From Acanthosepion lycidas (taxonomy: Eukaryota > Mollusca > Cephalopoda > Sepiida > Sepiidae), in contig OZ010613.1 in assembly GCA_963932145.1 (NCBI GenBank), positions 43,461,719 through 43,525,718 of the forward strand: DNA of 64,000 nt. Reading direction: 5' to 3'. Positions 1 to 9,169 of the stretch are shown piece after piece (positions within the stretch are counted from its first letter, which is position 1; each line of letters opens with the position of its first letter). The translations under genes and the position numbers were made by a program. Below the pieces are notes generated by a model. It saw only the letters and a program-made list of their open reading frames with translations. It was not told the DNA's origin and ran no database searches.

Positions 1-805
1 AGGGAAAAAAAAAACTACGGTGTCTTTGATGAATGACTCAACTTTTCAACGGGATATGGCCGTGAGCCGAGATTTTATAAAGGCATAACAAAAAACGAAT
101 GCTCGTCATTACAACGGAGTGGTTATTGATTTACAACCCTCCTTTGTAATTGTGCAATGGTTAATTTTTAAAAGGTTTATCTATTTTATTCTGTTCACCG
201 AACATCGACCAGCAGGACAATGTGACCCTCCTCCCCGATCGCGTGCAAATTATTCCCTCTGCAAATCCGATACGCTTTTATATTTGAAAAAGCATTGGTT
301 ATTTTGTTGAGTAAAACACATTGACTGCAATTCTATATAATGCTAACAGAGTAATCGATAATAATCACGTCAAGCCAAGCATTGCTAATGTTGAGAGATC
401 AATGTTCAGTGGATATGTATTACATGTGACCAAGTAGCAGGCTTTGTTAAACTTTCTAAAGCCTGATAACGAAGATGGCATCAATAAGCCGTAAGATGGA
501 TTTCGATATATTTACCATGTATAATATTCTAACTCAGCGATTCAGATTTACCACTGAATTAAATGCTCATATAACCTTTTATTTAAATTCATTGAGGTTT
601 CACTGATGTATTCTGAGTGGCAATTATTACAGTTAATAATACAGTAAATTCCTTCTTAAAGTTTTAGCTTATTATTCGTTTATTATTACGCATATCTTTT
701 ATTATTTTAGAAGTAGTTGTAGCAAATTCTATGTTGAGTTTAGATAATTTTTTTTTTCAATTATGAGAAAATTCTATTCAGTTAAGATAGAGTTGGTTGG
801 TAGGT

Positions 806-807
<2 letters not shown>
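1..807. other. Unannotated AT-rich DNA
   Basis: No gene, RNA or repeat is recognised. Short open frames here have no family features and no coding-like composition, and are treated as chance. Confidence 0.5.

Positions 808-866
<59 letters not shown>
808..866. repeat. (TA)n microsatellite
   Basis: Uninterrupted TA dinucleotide run of about 29 units. Like most TA tracts here it lies close to a dispersed repeat (family A, starting about 100 bases on). Confidence 0.97.
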
Positions 867-872
<6 letters not shown>

Positions 873-969
873 AAAACAGCTCTGAAGATATGAACGTTTC
901 TGGTCCACAAAATAAATTATAACCTAACCTGATGGATTTTTAAGGATTCTATATTCATTATATATGTAC

Positions 970-1172
970 ATGCAGAAATACAGTTTTAAAGTGTGCTATA
1001 TTTATGGGATAAAGTGCTCAATATCAGAGACAGAGCGTGTGTAAATATAAATATAAAAGTGAACATTGAAGTCAACACTCAGGGGTGACAGGCATCTAAG
1101 CAGCCTGACGATTGCGTCTAGCATGAAACAGCCTGTCGCCTGAGTGTTGACTTCAATGTTCACTTTTATATA
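970..1172 (+). repeat. Family A repeat, hairpin-forming, PLE-terminal-repeat-like
   Basis: Begins with a stretch around a 'tatagttttaa..gtgctatatttatgg' type sequence that recurs near 14332, 18014, 54590 and 54895. It then forms an imperfect inverted repeat: 1055-1093 pairs with 1131-1170 (both hold the segment gaacattgaagtcaacac or its complement). The loop holds a hammerhead-like core (see 1103-1139). I infer that family A is the terminal repeat of a Penelope-like element, because these elements typically carry small hammerheads and PLE coding remnants are present nearby. No coding sequence lies within the unit. Confidence 0.7.
1103..1139 (+). ncRNA. Hammerhead ribozyme-like motif (family A)
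   Basis: The core CTGACGA is at 1105-1111, which fits CUGANGA exactly. Stem II is TGC 1113-1115 with GCA 1121-1123, with a U-U opposition at its base (1112/1124). GAA follows at 1125-1127. Stem III is ACA 1128-1130 with TGT 1134-1136, then C 1137, giving a GUC cleavage triplet. Stem I is weak: only G1138-C1104 and C1139-G1103 pair. All conserved core positions are present, but the short stems make self-cleavage uncertain. The motif also sits in the loop of a larger hairpin that would compete with it. Confidence 0.5.
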
Positions 1173-1227
1173 TATATATATATATATATATAATGTATAT
1201 CTACATGTATAGGTATATCGGCATGTA

Positions 1228-1318
<91 letters not shown>

Positions 1319-1430
1319 ATATTAATCTATCTATAGATGTGTGCATATATAAGTATATATATATATATGTGTGTGTGTGTGTGAGTATAGGGTCATATGT
1401 GTGCGTCTCTCTCTCTCTATATATATATAA
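1166..1430. repeat. Compound (TA)n/(CT)n/(TG)n microsatellite block
   Basis: TA run at about 1166-1192, CT run at 1229-1258, TA run to 1308, then GT runs to about 1382 and another CT run at about 1407-1418. Open frames rich in Tyr-Ile or Val-Cys across this block are artefacts of the dinucleotides. Confidence 0.95.
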
Positions 1431-1439
1431 CTTTAAAAG

Positions 1440-1480
1440 AAGCCAGTTGTATGCTCGACCTTACGGCCTCATCAGACGAT
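1440..1480 (-). ncRNA. Degenerate hammerhead-like motif
   Basis: On the minus strand there is an exact CTGATGA core (complement of 1469-1475). A 4-bp stem II follows, GGCC 1465-1468 with GGTC 1457-1460 and a GTAA loop, and then GAG where GAA is required (1454-1456). A second, similar GGCC-AAAA-GGTC-GAGA segment lies about 50 bases upstream on the same strand (about 1505-1530). The change at the invariant A14 position makes activity unlikely. Confidence 0.4.
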
Positions 1481-1481
1481 T

Positions 1482-1807
1482 TTTTATCAACTGACCTCGT
1501 AACGCTTCTCGACCTTTTGGCCAGGATAAATACCTGGTATCTCTTTAAAATTTATTTTATATGGCAGAAAGCGCAAGGCCCCGGTGATTATAAATCTGAG
1601 ATAGTACCTCCTTTATTACACGAAGTGAAGTTGTGCCGGTATAATATCGATGCCAGCATGACAGTGTTCGCGGTGACTGGGAAATTTTTATCCTTGTCCC
1701 GTATGCATATTCACGTGTATAGGCATCCCATGTGAAAAAACGAGCGTGTGTCACATCCTGCCTAAGTGGGGAAGTCATGTGACCATACACAATCTTGACG
1801 ATATCAG

Positions 1808-1810
<3 letters not shown>
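1482..1810. other. Unannotated spacer
   Basis: No recognisable gene. Two overlapping open frames on opposite strands (about 85-110 codons) have no recognisable domain. They lie between microsatellites and are regarded as chance. Confidence 0.4.
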
Positions 1811-1878
<68 letters not shown>

Positions 1879-1880
1879 AG
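1811..1880. repeat. (TA)n(TG)n microsatellite
   Basis: TA run of about 27 units followed by a short TG run, directly next to a family B repeat. Confidence 0.97.
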
Positions 1881-1889
1881 TAAAAATAT

Positions 1890-2300
1890 ATAGAAAATAG
1901 GAAAGAACTCCTTAGGTAAATAATCCGAAGTTCTTTAGTATTTTGTTTTTATTTTCAAAAAACAGTTCTCGATACAAAAGTAGAGCCTAAATATAATTAT
2001 TTATTTAAAAATATGATTCCTTCGCTACATAAGAGTTCTCATGTTTCAAAAAGAAGTGCTGAAAACTTCAATATAATTATTAGAATTAAATTGAATTAAA
2101 ATAGCAAGCTCTGTTTCATCTTCAAGCGAAAATTTTCAAGATTAGTTATTTCAAATATTTCGCTTGAAGATCAAACAGAGCTTGCTATTTTAATTCAATT
2201 TAATTCTAATAATTATATTGAAGTTTTCAGCACTTGTTTTTGAAACATGAGAACTCTTATGTAGCGGAGGAATCACATTTTTAAATAAATAATTATATAA
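1890..2300 (+). repeat. Family B repeat with a 300-bp hairpin
   Basis: Positions 1993-2136 and 2154-2297 form a long, nearly perfect inverted repeat with a 17-base loop. The arm sequence (for example tacataagagttctcatgtt) recurs as single arms near 13260 and 27590. The leading part (cctt..gtattttgtttttattttcaaaaaacagt type) recurs at 13150-13220, 15780-15850, 27740-27800 and 55230-55310. The phrase 'cattgagcactgttttg' of this family also occurs at about 33985, downstream of a PLE, which suggests family B is a PLE terminal repeat. There is no coding content. Confidence 0.75.
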
Positions 2301-2421
2301 CTAACAAATGGCATTAATAACATAAGTGGTAATGTTTAATTTGTATAACAATTTTTAGATGTATGTTTTATCAAATATTTCAACGGTGTCATTTATTTTT
2401 CATTCAAATTTTAAAAATTAT

Positions 2422-2426
<5 letters not shown>

Positions 2427-2476
<50 letters not shown>
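2427..2476. repeat. (TA)n microsatellite
   Basis: Uninterrupted TA run of about 25 units. Confidence 0.97.
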
Positions 2477-2479
<3 letters not shown>

Positions 2480-2578
2480 ATGTTTTTGTCAATGATTTTT
2501 TTAATTCACCGTGTTTGTAAGGGAAATAAATTGAGTTGTAAGTAAAAAAGAAATATCAGTGTACACTATTTACATTAT

Positions 2579-2922
2579 CCTTGACACATGGGTGAAGGCG
2601 CTGATTACAGTCAATGACAGGACACAAAGAGTGTGAGTTCAATACCCGGTTGAGGCTGTGGAAAACTTGAAGAGGGGAATTAACAGGAGATAGCTGATAA
2701 CTGATATCCATTAAACATGGCACGTGTAACTAGAACATTCTAGCCCAGTGAGCGAAATAAAGGGTTCGGTTCGACATTCCAACCACTTGAAGAAGGCCGG
2801 AGTGTACAACGACCGAAACGTTGTAATAAATAAGGCGACAAAGATGAGGACAATAGTCCGAATAATGTAAATAGTGTACATAATACCTGATCTCAGAAAT
2901 ATAGACAGATACAAAATATCAC
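2579..2922 (+). mobile_element. SINE-B, tRNA-derived SINE
   Basis: The head resembles a tRNA-type RNA polymerase III promoter: a 'gtgagttcaatacccgg' box-B-like segment at about 2634, with a diverged box A about 50 bases before it. The body holds 'gaacattctagcccagtgagcg' and a hammerhead-like segment at 2787-2824. The tail ends in 'ctcagaaatatagacagat', shared by all SINE-B copies. SINE-B is one of the commonest repeats in the window (copies near 3.1, 8.3, 8.5, 18.8, 19.0, 24.4, 31.2 and 52.8 kb). Confidence 0.75.
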
Positions 2923-3015
2923 TTTATTTAAGAAAAAAACGTAAATTAAATATAAACTTTGCTTCGGAAAATAACTGTTTTAAGAAGCGGACATAAAGTA
3001 AATAATTTTAAACAG

Positions 3016-3411
3016 TATCTGTCTATATTTCTGTGATGTGGTATTGTAATTATTTACATTGTTCGGACTGTTGTCCTCACCTTTATTGCCATATTCAAGG
3101 ACACTGTGGATAAGCGTTGGTTGAATCCAGTGACTTGACCCATACAGTCGTGATACCTGGTTACTTCAGTGGAAAACAAAAATTTGGGGAGTTGAGTTAC
3201 AGGGAGGTAACTGAGATATCCGGAAGAGACATGTTACGTGGAACTAGAACAATCTACCCCGGTGGACGAAATAAAGGGTTCAGTTTGAATTTCCAATCAC
3301 CTGAAGAAAGCCGGAGCGTACACCGGCCGAAACGTTCTGAATATGACAATAAAGATGAGGAAAACACTCCAAATATAAATAATTTTAAACAGATATTAAA
3401 AATGTTATAGA
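3016..3411. mobile_element. Two SINE-B copies, tail-reversed (minus) then plus
   Basis: 3016-3097 is a minus-strand SINE-B tail (atctgtctatatttctg onward). It is followed at once by a plus-strand copy (about 3098-3411) with the box-A-like cactgtggataagcgttgg, a decayed box B, the 'ctgaag..ggccgaaacgtt' hammerhead-like segment at 3301-3337, and a truncated tail. Confidence 0.7.
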
Positions 3412-3643
3412 AATCGATGATTTTGGTCTCAGCAAATTTAATTACGATCTTATTTACTGCGTTCATTGTCGTCTTCAGTTATTTCAAATTACTACAAATT
3501 AGTCAAGCGTAACAAAACAAAAAAAACCTAAAAAAAAAATCATCTGTTTACTTTCCTTGAATTACTTTCTGAATTATTTAAGTAACTGAAAAATAGTAAG
3601 TTTACTGAATTATTTAAATGCTTCTCTCACGTATGCAGCTATA

Positions 3644-4178
3644 CGAGGTCTGATCAAAAAATATCGGAAGTGTTGCTATGGTAACGGAGAAGGAAGTCGA
3701 TTGTCACATATTGACCTTGAACTCTGTTGCGCATACACACTAAGTTATGACGTTGTCGCTCACTTCCGTTGTTTATAGCAGTACTTGGAAGGAAAGTGTG
3801 TAGAGTGTGGTCGTTTCATCACACCACAGAAATTCCATTAATTGTGCAGCAGTTTTTGGCTAACGACATTTCCCAGGTTCACCAACCACCATATTCCCAG
3901 TTATTGCTCAATAAGACTTTTTCCTCTTTTCAAAAATTAAATCCCACTTGAAAGGAATAAGATTTCAAGACATCGAGGAAATTCAAGAGAATGCGACCAG
4001 GCAGGTGCTCGCTATGCCAAAAAGAGTTCTAAGAATGCTTCCATCAATGGCAACGATACTGGATAAAGTGTGAGACTTCAGAAAGGGGACTACTTCGAAG
4101 GAGACTAAATGCAGAATCGATATGTAATGTTGTTTTCTTTTTATAGCACTAGTCCAAATACATTTTTATCAGATCTCA
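3644..4178 (+). mobile_element. Internally deleted mariner-like element
   Basis: Flanked by TA (3642-3643 and 4179-4180). The ends are inverted repeats: CGAGGTCTGATCAAAAAA at the left against TGAGATCTGATAAAAATG as the complement of the right end. The interior encodes only the carboxy-terminal part of a mariner transposase, with a frame change: HQPPYSQ near 3880 corresponds to the family's HPPYSPDL motif, followed in another frame by LKSHLKGIRFQDIEE-type sequence (about 3935-3990). The helix-turn-helix region and the first two catalytic aspartates are missing. It is therefore a non-autonomous, dead copy. Confidence 0.85.
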
Positions 4179-4183
4179 TACAC

Positions 4184-4307
4184 ACACATATATATATATA
4201 TATGTTTTATATTGTTAGCTCTATCATTGATGTTGAGCGCTTTTGAATGCGCATATATAATATATATAAAAAGTACATATACATATGTTTATATACATAC
4301 ACATTTT

Positions 4308-4343
<36 letters not shown>
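4184..4343. repeat. (TA)n and (CA)n microsatellites
   Basis: TA runs at 4187-4203 and 4324-4343 with a CA run at 4305-4323, directly beyond the mariner-like element. Confidence 0.9.
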
Positions 4344-4433
4344 TCAGGGAGGTATGTTAGAGTAAGACTCAGCGTACATCCTGCTCTTCCCTACTATTGT
4401 GACAATAGACTGCTCCTACTTATAAATATAGCA

Positions 4434-6320
4434 TAGGTACGTCCATGAGATCACTAAAAAAGAGCATAGCATGTCGAAAAAGACGCCAAACTTGACGAAA
4501 ACAAAACTTTATCGTCTAAATATTTATGTTATTAAGAGGAAAGATCAAAGTATTTTGTTGTTTTTTTTTACATTTTTTAAGCGTTCCAAAATGTTCTTTA
4601 CAAATCTTGTTTTTTTTTTAGTCAGAAAAATTGACAGATAATCAATCATGTCAACCATTTTTTTCCATATTATAAAAAAATGAAAATCTCAGTTTGAAAA
4701 TCTTTTAAAAATCAATTTTTTCAAAACTTATTTTACGAAAAGCAGATATTACAATGTTTATTTAAAATATTTTGAAACAAGCTTCTTAACTTAGTTTCTG
4801 CGTCGAAAAAATGTAGTTCAAAAATAAAACAAAGCAGGTCATAACATTTCGCGTCACTTGACAGGTGACGAAAGACATTTTCATGACATATTGATAGCTT
4901 ACGTGAGGATAATTTATTCTACGGAAGGAGAGAAGTGAAATTATTTAGATTTAAGTGAACAAATTATTTACCTCGTTATTTTTAAGGAAAACTTTCAGGA
5001 CACTATTTTTTTTTTGTACTTAGCTTTCACCTTTACGTTTACGATGCTTTATGGAAAATATATAAAGAAATTAAAATAAGACTGTTGAAAGTGAGATTAA
5101 ATTTCATAAAATTGAAATAAGACGACTCACTTAAAACTGTAAAACAACTTCACAAAATTGAAATTGTAATGAAATATGTAAATGAAATAAAGGGTACTTT
5201 TAAAAATGTAGTAATGTTGCTGCTGAAAATGGCTTAGGATGGTGTTCAATTTTTTTTAATTAGTATAAACGCTAATTCAAAATGCTCAACATGTGTTTCG
5301 CACGAAGAATTTGCAATAATGAGATAGACGTTCAGCGGAGAACGCTTACACTCAATCCACGTGACGTTTTATTGCTTGTGACCTTCCGTACTTTTTAATT
5401 ACAGCCATTTTAACGATTTTTTATGAACTCAGAATTACATTTCTTAATTACTGCGGGTCTTCTGATTGGACGAAGCGATACAATTTACAAAGCACTAAAA
5501 AATGATCTATCTCATAAGGACATATACGAAGGTGAATGCGGCTTTCAACTAATTTTATATTTTAACAGCTTAAATATAAAAATCTAAAATAATTAAAGAA
5601 ATAACAAATACTTGTATTAAAAATTCATTTTTTATCGAAAACATTTTTCTGCTTTCAGAAAATATTATCCATATTCATAAAGACAACTAAAAGCAAATAA
5701 AATCATTTGAAATTAAATAATATCTTTGTTTTATTGAGTTTTGCATGTTACAATTCAGGGCTGATTTTCAGGTAGATTTTCAGGGGCCCAATTAAAAAAA
5801 CAAAAACATGATTTGCTTTCCTGAAAGCCTTGTGCTTTGAACTAATATAATCACTAAACAGAATTCGATTGAATTTCTAGAGTTTTCATAAAATTAGTTA
5901 TAGGGGTAATAAATATAAAAAAATATTTCTGCCATAACTTTAATAAAAGAAAAACATATTTATAATAATTTCCATCATCTATAAATAGTTTCTGAAAGTT
6001 TCATTAACACCTGACAATTATTTTTATTTTTGCAAGATTTTTCAAATTAATATGTGGCATACAAAAAAAAGTGCTAAAAATTGTATGTGTTATTTTACTA
6101 GTTCCGGTGATACAAAGAGAAACAATGTTTTTTTTAATCAAAATTGCGAATGTTCTTAAAACAAAAAAATTAAAAATTAAAAAAAATAATTAAAAAAAAC
6201 TTTGGTCTTTCCTCTTAATAATAATATAAACATTTAGACGATAAAATTTTGTTTTCGTCAAGTTTGGCGTCTTTTTCATCGTGCTATGCTCTTTTTTTAG
6301 CGATCTCATGGAGTTACCTA
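4434..6320. mobile_element. hAT-like non-autonomous DNA transposon, 1.9 kb
   Basis: The termini are long inverted repeats of about 135 bp (4434-4570 against 6185-6320), starting TAGGTACGTCCATGAGATC and TAGGTAACTCCATGAGATC. The element is bordered by an exact 8-bp direct repeat ATATAGCA (4426-4433 and 6321-6328). Eight-base target duplications are characteristic of hAT elements (also of P and Merlin elements). The interior is AT-rich with no open frame above 60 codons and no transposase motif, so it would depend on an enzyme from elsewhere. The arms are about 90% alike, so the copy is not very old. Confidence 0.82.
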
Positions 6321-6328
6321 ATATAGCA

Positions 6329-6880
6329 AGTAGCCACATTAGGGCAGGATTTTTGTAGTATTTGATTTACTGAAGTTTTTCCGCTCTATGTATGAATATT
6401 TGATAAACCACTTCTTTGTTTTTGTCTTCCACGTCTTCTATTCCTTCGATCCTCTATTCTGGGTTATCTTGAATAAAAACAACATTATAACACATCTATA
6501 GAACTAGGAAATTGAAATCAACTTGGCATAATGGCAAAAATAACCCTCGACAAAAAAAAAAAAAAGCCTTGTTAAAAATATTTTTTATATAGAAGTTTTA
6601 TAGCGATTCAATGTGATAATTTTGATCCCCTCTGAATTTTTCATAATTTCCAAAATATTTAACTTACATTTTCACCTTTCCGAATTATAGTTTATAATTA
6701 TAGTTTAGTTATATGGAAAAAAAAGTTTCAGTTTAAACCGGCTTTTCTCAACCGGTGCGCCTGGGTCACACTAATGCGCCCGAAAGGTCGCCAAGTGCAC
6801 CCCAAGTTATCAGAAGAATAATTTATTAATTATTTTTATATTTAAAAAAAAAAAAACTTTTTAAAAAGCTGGAGACACCA
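6329..6880. other. Unannotated; possible hAT end
   Basis: No gene. Near 6738-6765, 'cttttctcaaccggtgcgcc' resembles the ends of some hAT elements, but no matching opposite end or target duplication was found. Confidence 0.3.
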
Positions 6881-7380
6881 AGAAAATTTATACTTAACAT
6901 CAGGAAGAGACAGCTGAAATTTCTGAGGTGCATAGTGAGGAAGGAGGGTTTGGAAAATCTGATACAGGACAGATTGAGGTCAAGAGGAACATGGCTTAGA
7001 AGAAATAGCGAAAAAACAGAACTGATTTTTTTTTATATATACCATGCGTGGTACACGCTTAGGCAATCTGACGAGGCAGATTTTTTTCCCGCAGTAGGTT
7101 GCCATTTCTTTCTGCGATAGACCAGTTGCCATCCAAGAACCCGGTCTGCCCTGTTATTTACCCATAGCTGGGGGGAGAAGAGGAGGATTCATACCTTTCA
7201 CAAGGGTATTAGCACGTAATGTAATGGATTCGACTGGAATTCGAACTCGGCTTTCCGATTCCACAATCTGAGCCACTATCCATTACTCCAGAATTGATTA
7301 AGAACACCAAAGAACAAGAAATTGTGGTGCGCCATGGTCGCCTACGTCCTGAGAGGACACGGGACATAAAGAAGAATATG
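6880..7380 (+). mobile_element. LINE-K 3' fragment, split by a SINE-A
   Basis: Two pieces (6880-7016 and 7300-7380) of the carboxy-terminal region of a LINE reverse transcriptase protein. The first translates as NIRKRQLKFLRCIVRKEGLE, the family's conserved 'R-K-x-LEN-L' segment that also appears at 35.5, 36.4 and 44.9 kb. The second holds the family's closing 'gacacgggacataaagaa' part. It is interrupted by the SINE at 7028-7288 and carries stops, so it is a pseudogene. Confidence 0.75.
7028..7288 (-). mobile_element. SINE-A (tRNA-derived SINE) with target-site duplication
   Basis: On the minus strand it runs from a tRNA-like head (tggatagtggctcagattgtgg box A region, and a gttcgaattcc box B near 7230) through a body with 'gggtaaataacagggcag' and 'ggcaacctactgcgg' to an 'accatgcg' end. 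It is flanked by an 11-bp duplication: cagaactgatt at 7017-7027 and cagaattgatt at 7289-7299, one mismatch. Insertion by LINE-type target-primed reverse transcription is thus directly visible. Other copies lie at 25.9, 28.1, 44.7 and 48.1 kb. Confidence 0.88.
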
Positions 7381-7801
7381 AAGAAGAAGAAGAAGAAGAG
7401 ACATCAAGCACTAAGTCAAGTCTTTGTCATTTGATATTTTAAACTGGATGGTAAATTCATTAATCTTTAAGAAGGAGTCTTCAATCCTTTCCTTTTAACC
7501 TTCCTCAAGAGATTAAAAAATACCAAATTCTTCATAAAATCATTTGACTGAAAACTGGTACTGTTAACTTTCTTTTGGGAATGGTCAACCAAAAACGACA
7601 ACTTTTAAAGGTGATTTTCTTGTTTGGCAAAGCACATCAATTACAAGCAGATATAAAAATACATTTTAATGTCTTAAAAATAAATGTTTATTTTAGAAGA
7701 CATCTTTATTATGTTCCTATTTTCAGATTTCACGACTAATTTCTCCTTATTAAAATTGAAAGTGCGCCCCAGAGTCTTAGATATTGTAAGAGTGTGACCT
7801 G

Positions 7802-7832
<31 letters not shown>

Positions 7833-8205
7833 GGTCGAGACACACAGGCTTAAACTGACGCCGGAAGCAGTAGAATGAACATAGAAAACAAGCGGAAATA
7901 CAAATAACAAAGGGAGATAACTGAGAGCCCAAACTACAATTTTATGAAAAAGAAAAATAGCCATGAATACTAAACGAAATAAAACTGAAAACACAGAATA
8001 AACCTAATCAACAAAAATAGGATTTTTTTAATTTTGAATTTAAGAATTGTCAATGTACGCTTATTCCAATTAAGCAAAATGTTGTATCTCTAATAACATC
8101 TATAATGATCTAGATTAACTGGACAGTTGCCTAACAAGCTTTTGCAAATGGATGACAGGACTAGATTTAAGAGAGATGACAAAAAGACAACATTTACTAA
8201 GAGTA
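7381..8205. other. Unannotated, with a poly(A) run
   Basis: A GAA-rich stretch lies at 7378-7400 and an (A)n run at 7807-7832. No gene or known repeat is recognised. The minus-strand Phe-rich open frame is the complement of the poly(A) run. Confidence 0.5.
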
Positions 8206-8445
8206 TACCTGTTTGTATTTCTGAGATAAAGTATAGTAACTATTTACATTATTTACATATATTCGTGTTGTTGTCCTTATCTTTATTGCCATATTCACAA
8301 CGGTTCGGCCGTTGTACGCTCCGACCTTCTTTAGGTGATTGGAATTTCGAACCGAACTCTTCATTTCGCCCACCCGGGGTATACTGTTTTAGTTCCGCGT
8401 GCTATGCTCTTTCTGAATATCTTGGTTTCAGTTATTTCTTTTTAG
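8206..8445 (-). mobile_element. SINE-B, minus strand, 5' truncated
   Basis: Read on the minus strand, the tail (ending at about 8206), the CTGAAGA-like hammerhead segment (8295-8335) and the mid-body are present, while the tRNA-like head is missing. Confidence 0.7.
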
Positions 8446-8459
8446 AAACACTGATGCCC

Positions 8460-8935
8460 CCATGACCTACTCTATAAAAGCGTTGGTTGAAGTAATCAAG
8501 TGACTTTACCCAAAGAGTTGTGAGTTCAATACCAGGCTACAGCAGAGGTGAACAAAAAAAATTCGAGAGTTGAGTTACTAAAGGGAAATAACTGAAACTG
8601 AGATACCCGGAAAAGTCATGGCACGTGGAACTAGAACAATCTGCCCAGGGTGGACGAAATAAAGGGTTCGGTTAGAAATTCCAACGTATATCATCTGAGG
8701 AAGCCGTACAACGGCCGAAACGTTGTCAATATGACAATAAAGATGAGGACAACAGTCCGAACAATGTAAATAGTGTAAATAGTTACAATACCTCATCTCA
8801 GAAATATAGACAGATCCGGAAGAAGGCCAGAGTATACAACGGCCAAAACGTTATGAATGTGAAATAAAGATGAGGACAACAGTCCGAACAATGTAAATAG
8901 TTTAAATAGTTACTAACAGTAATTGTGTGAAGATG
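8460..8935 (+). mobile_element. SINE-B with duplicated 3' half
   Basis: A full copy (8460-8816) has a box-A-like 'aaaagcgttggttgaag', a box-B-like gtgagttcaataccagg (8520), a hammerhead-like segment at 8695-8733 and the tail 'ctcagaaatatagacagat'. A second copy of the 3' half (8817-8935) follows, beginning again at the 'gaagaaggccagagt' segment. Tandem repetition of just the hammerhead-plus-tail half also occurs at 24.6 kb. Confidence 0.75.
8695..8733 (+). ncRNA. Hammerhead-like motif within SINE-B (best copy)
   Basis: The core is CTGAGGA at 8694-8700, an exact CUGANGA fit. An unpaired or mispaired A precedes the stem GCCG/CGGC with loop TACAA; then C-GAAA. Stem III is ACGTTGT, which can fold as AC/GT around GTT, followed by C, giving a GUC triplet. 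Stem I is not convincingly paired, so it may be inactive or act only between two RNAs. Confidence 0.4.
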
Positions 8936-9062
8936 AATGCAACGAATTCAAATGGAATTTGAACTCAGCACGTCAATTCTACTTCCGGCGTAGTCACAGT
9001 CGCCATAGGATTAAAAAAAGCCTTTGTCTTTCAAAATACTGATAATTTCTGTTGTTGATGAG

Positions 9063-9080
9063 GATATATATATATATATG
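9063..9080. repeat. Short (TA)n microsatellite
   Basis: Short TA run just upstream of the hammerhead at 9120. Confidence 0.9.
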
Positions 9081-9086
9081 TATATA

Positions 9087-9169
9087 TTGTTATGTCTATG
9101 TATGCACCCGGACGTCTAGCCACACTGAAGAGCTGTGATACAGCGAAACAGTCTGTCTGTGGATAACAA
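9087..9169 (+). ncRNA. Type I-like hammerhead ribozyme, near-canonical
   Basis: A small self-cleaving RNA is predicted. Stem I is CCACA 9120-9124 with TGTGG 9158-9162. The core is CTGAAGA 9125-9131. Stem II is GCTGT 9132-9136 with ACAGC 9140-9144 and a GAT loop. GAA follows at 9145-9147. Stem III is ACA 9148-9150 with TGT 9154-9156 and a GTC loop. C 9157 completes a GUC cleavage triplet, with the cut expected between 9157 and 9158. Every invariant core position is present and stem II abuts the core without a bulge. TTGTTAT 9087-9093 could also pair with ATAACAA 9163-9169, extending stem I across a 26-base bulge. Hammerheads with such a short stem III are typical of Penelope-like elements. The host repeat of this copy is not identified. 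Confidence 0.8.
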
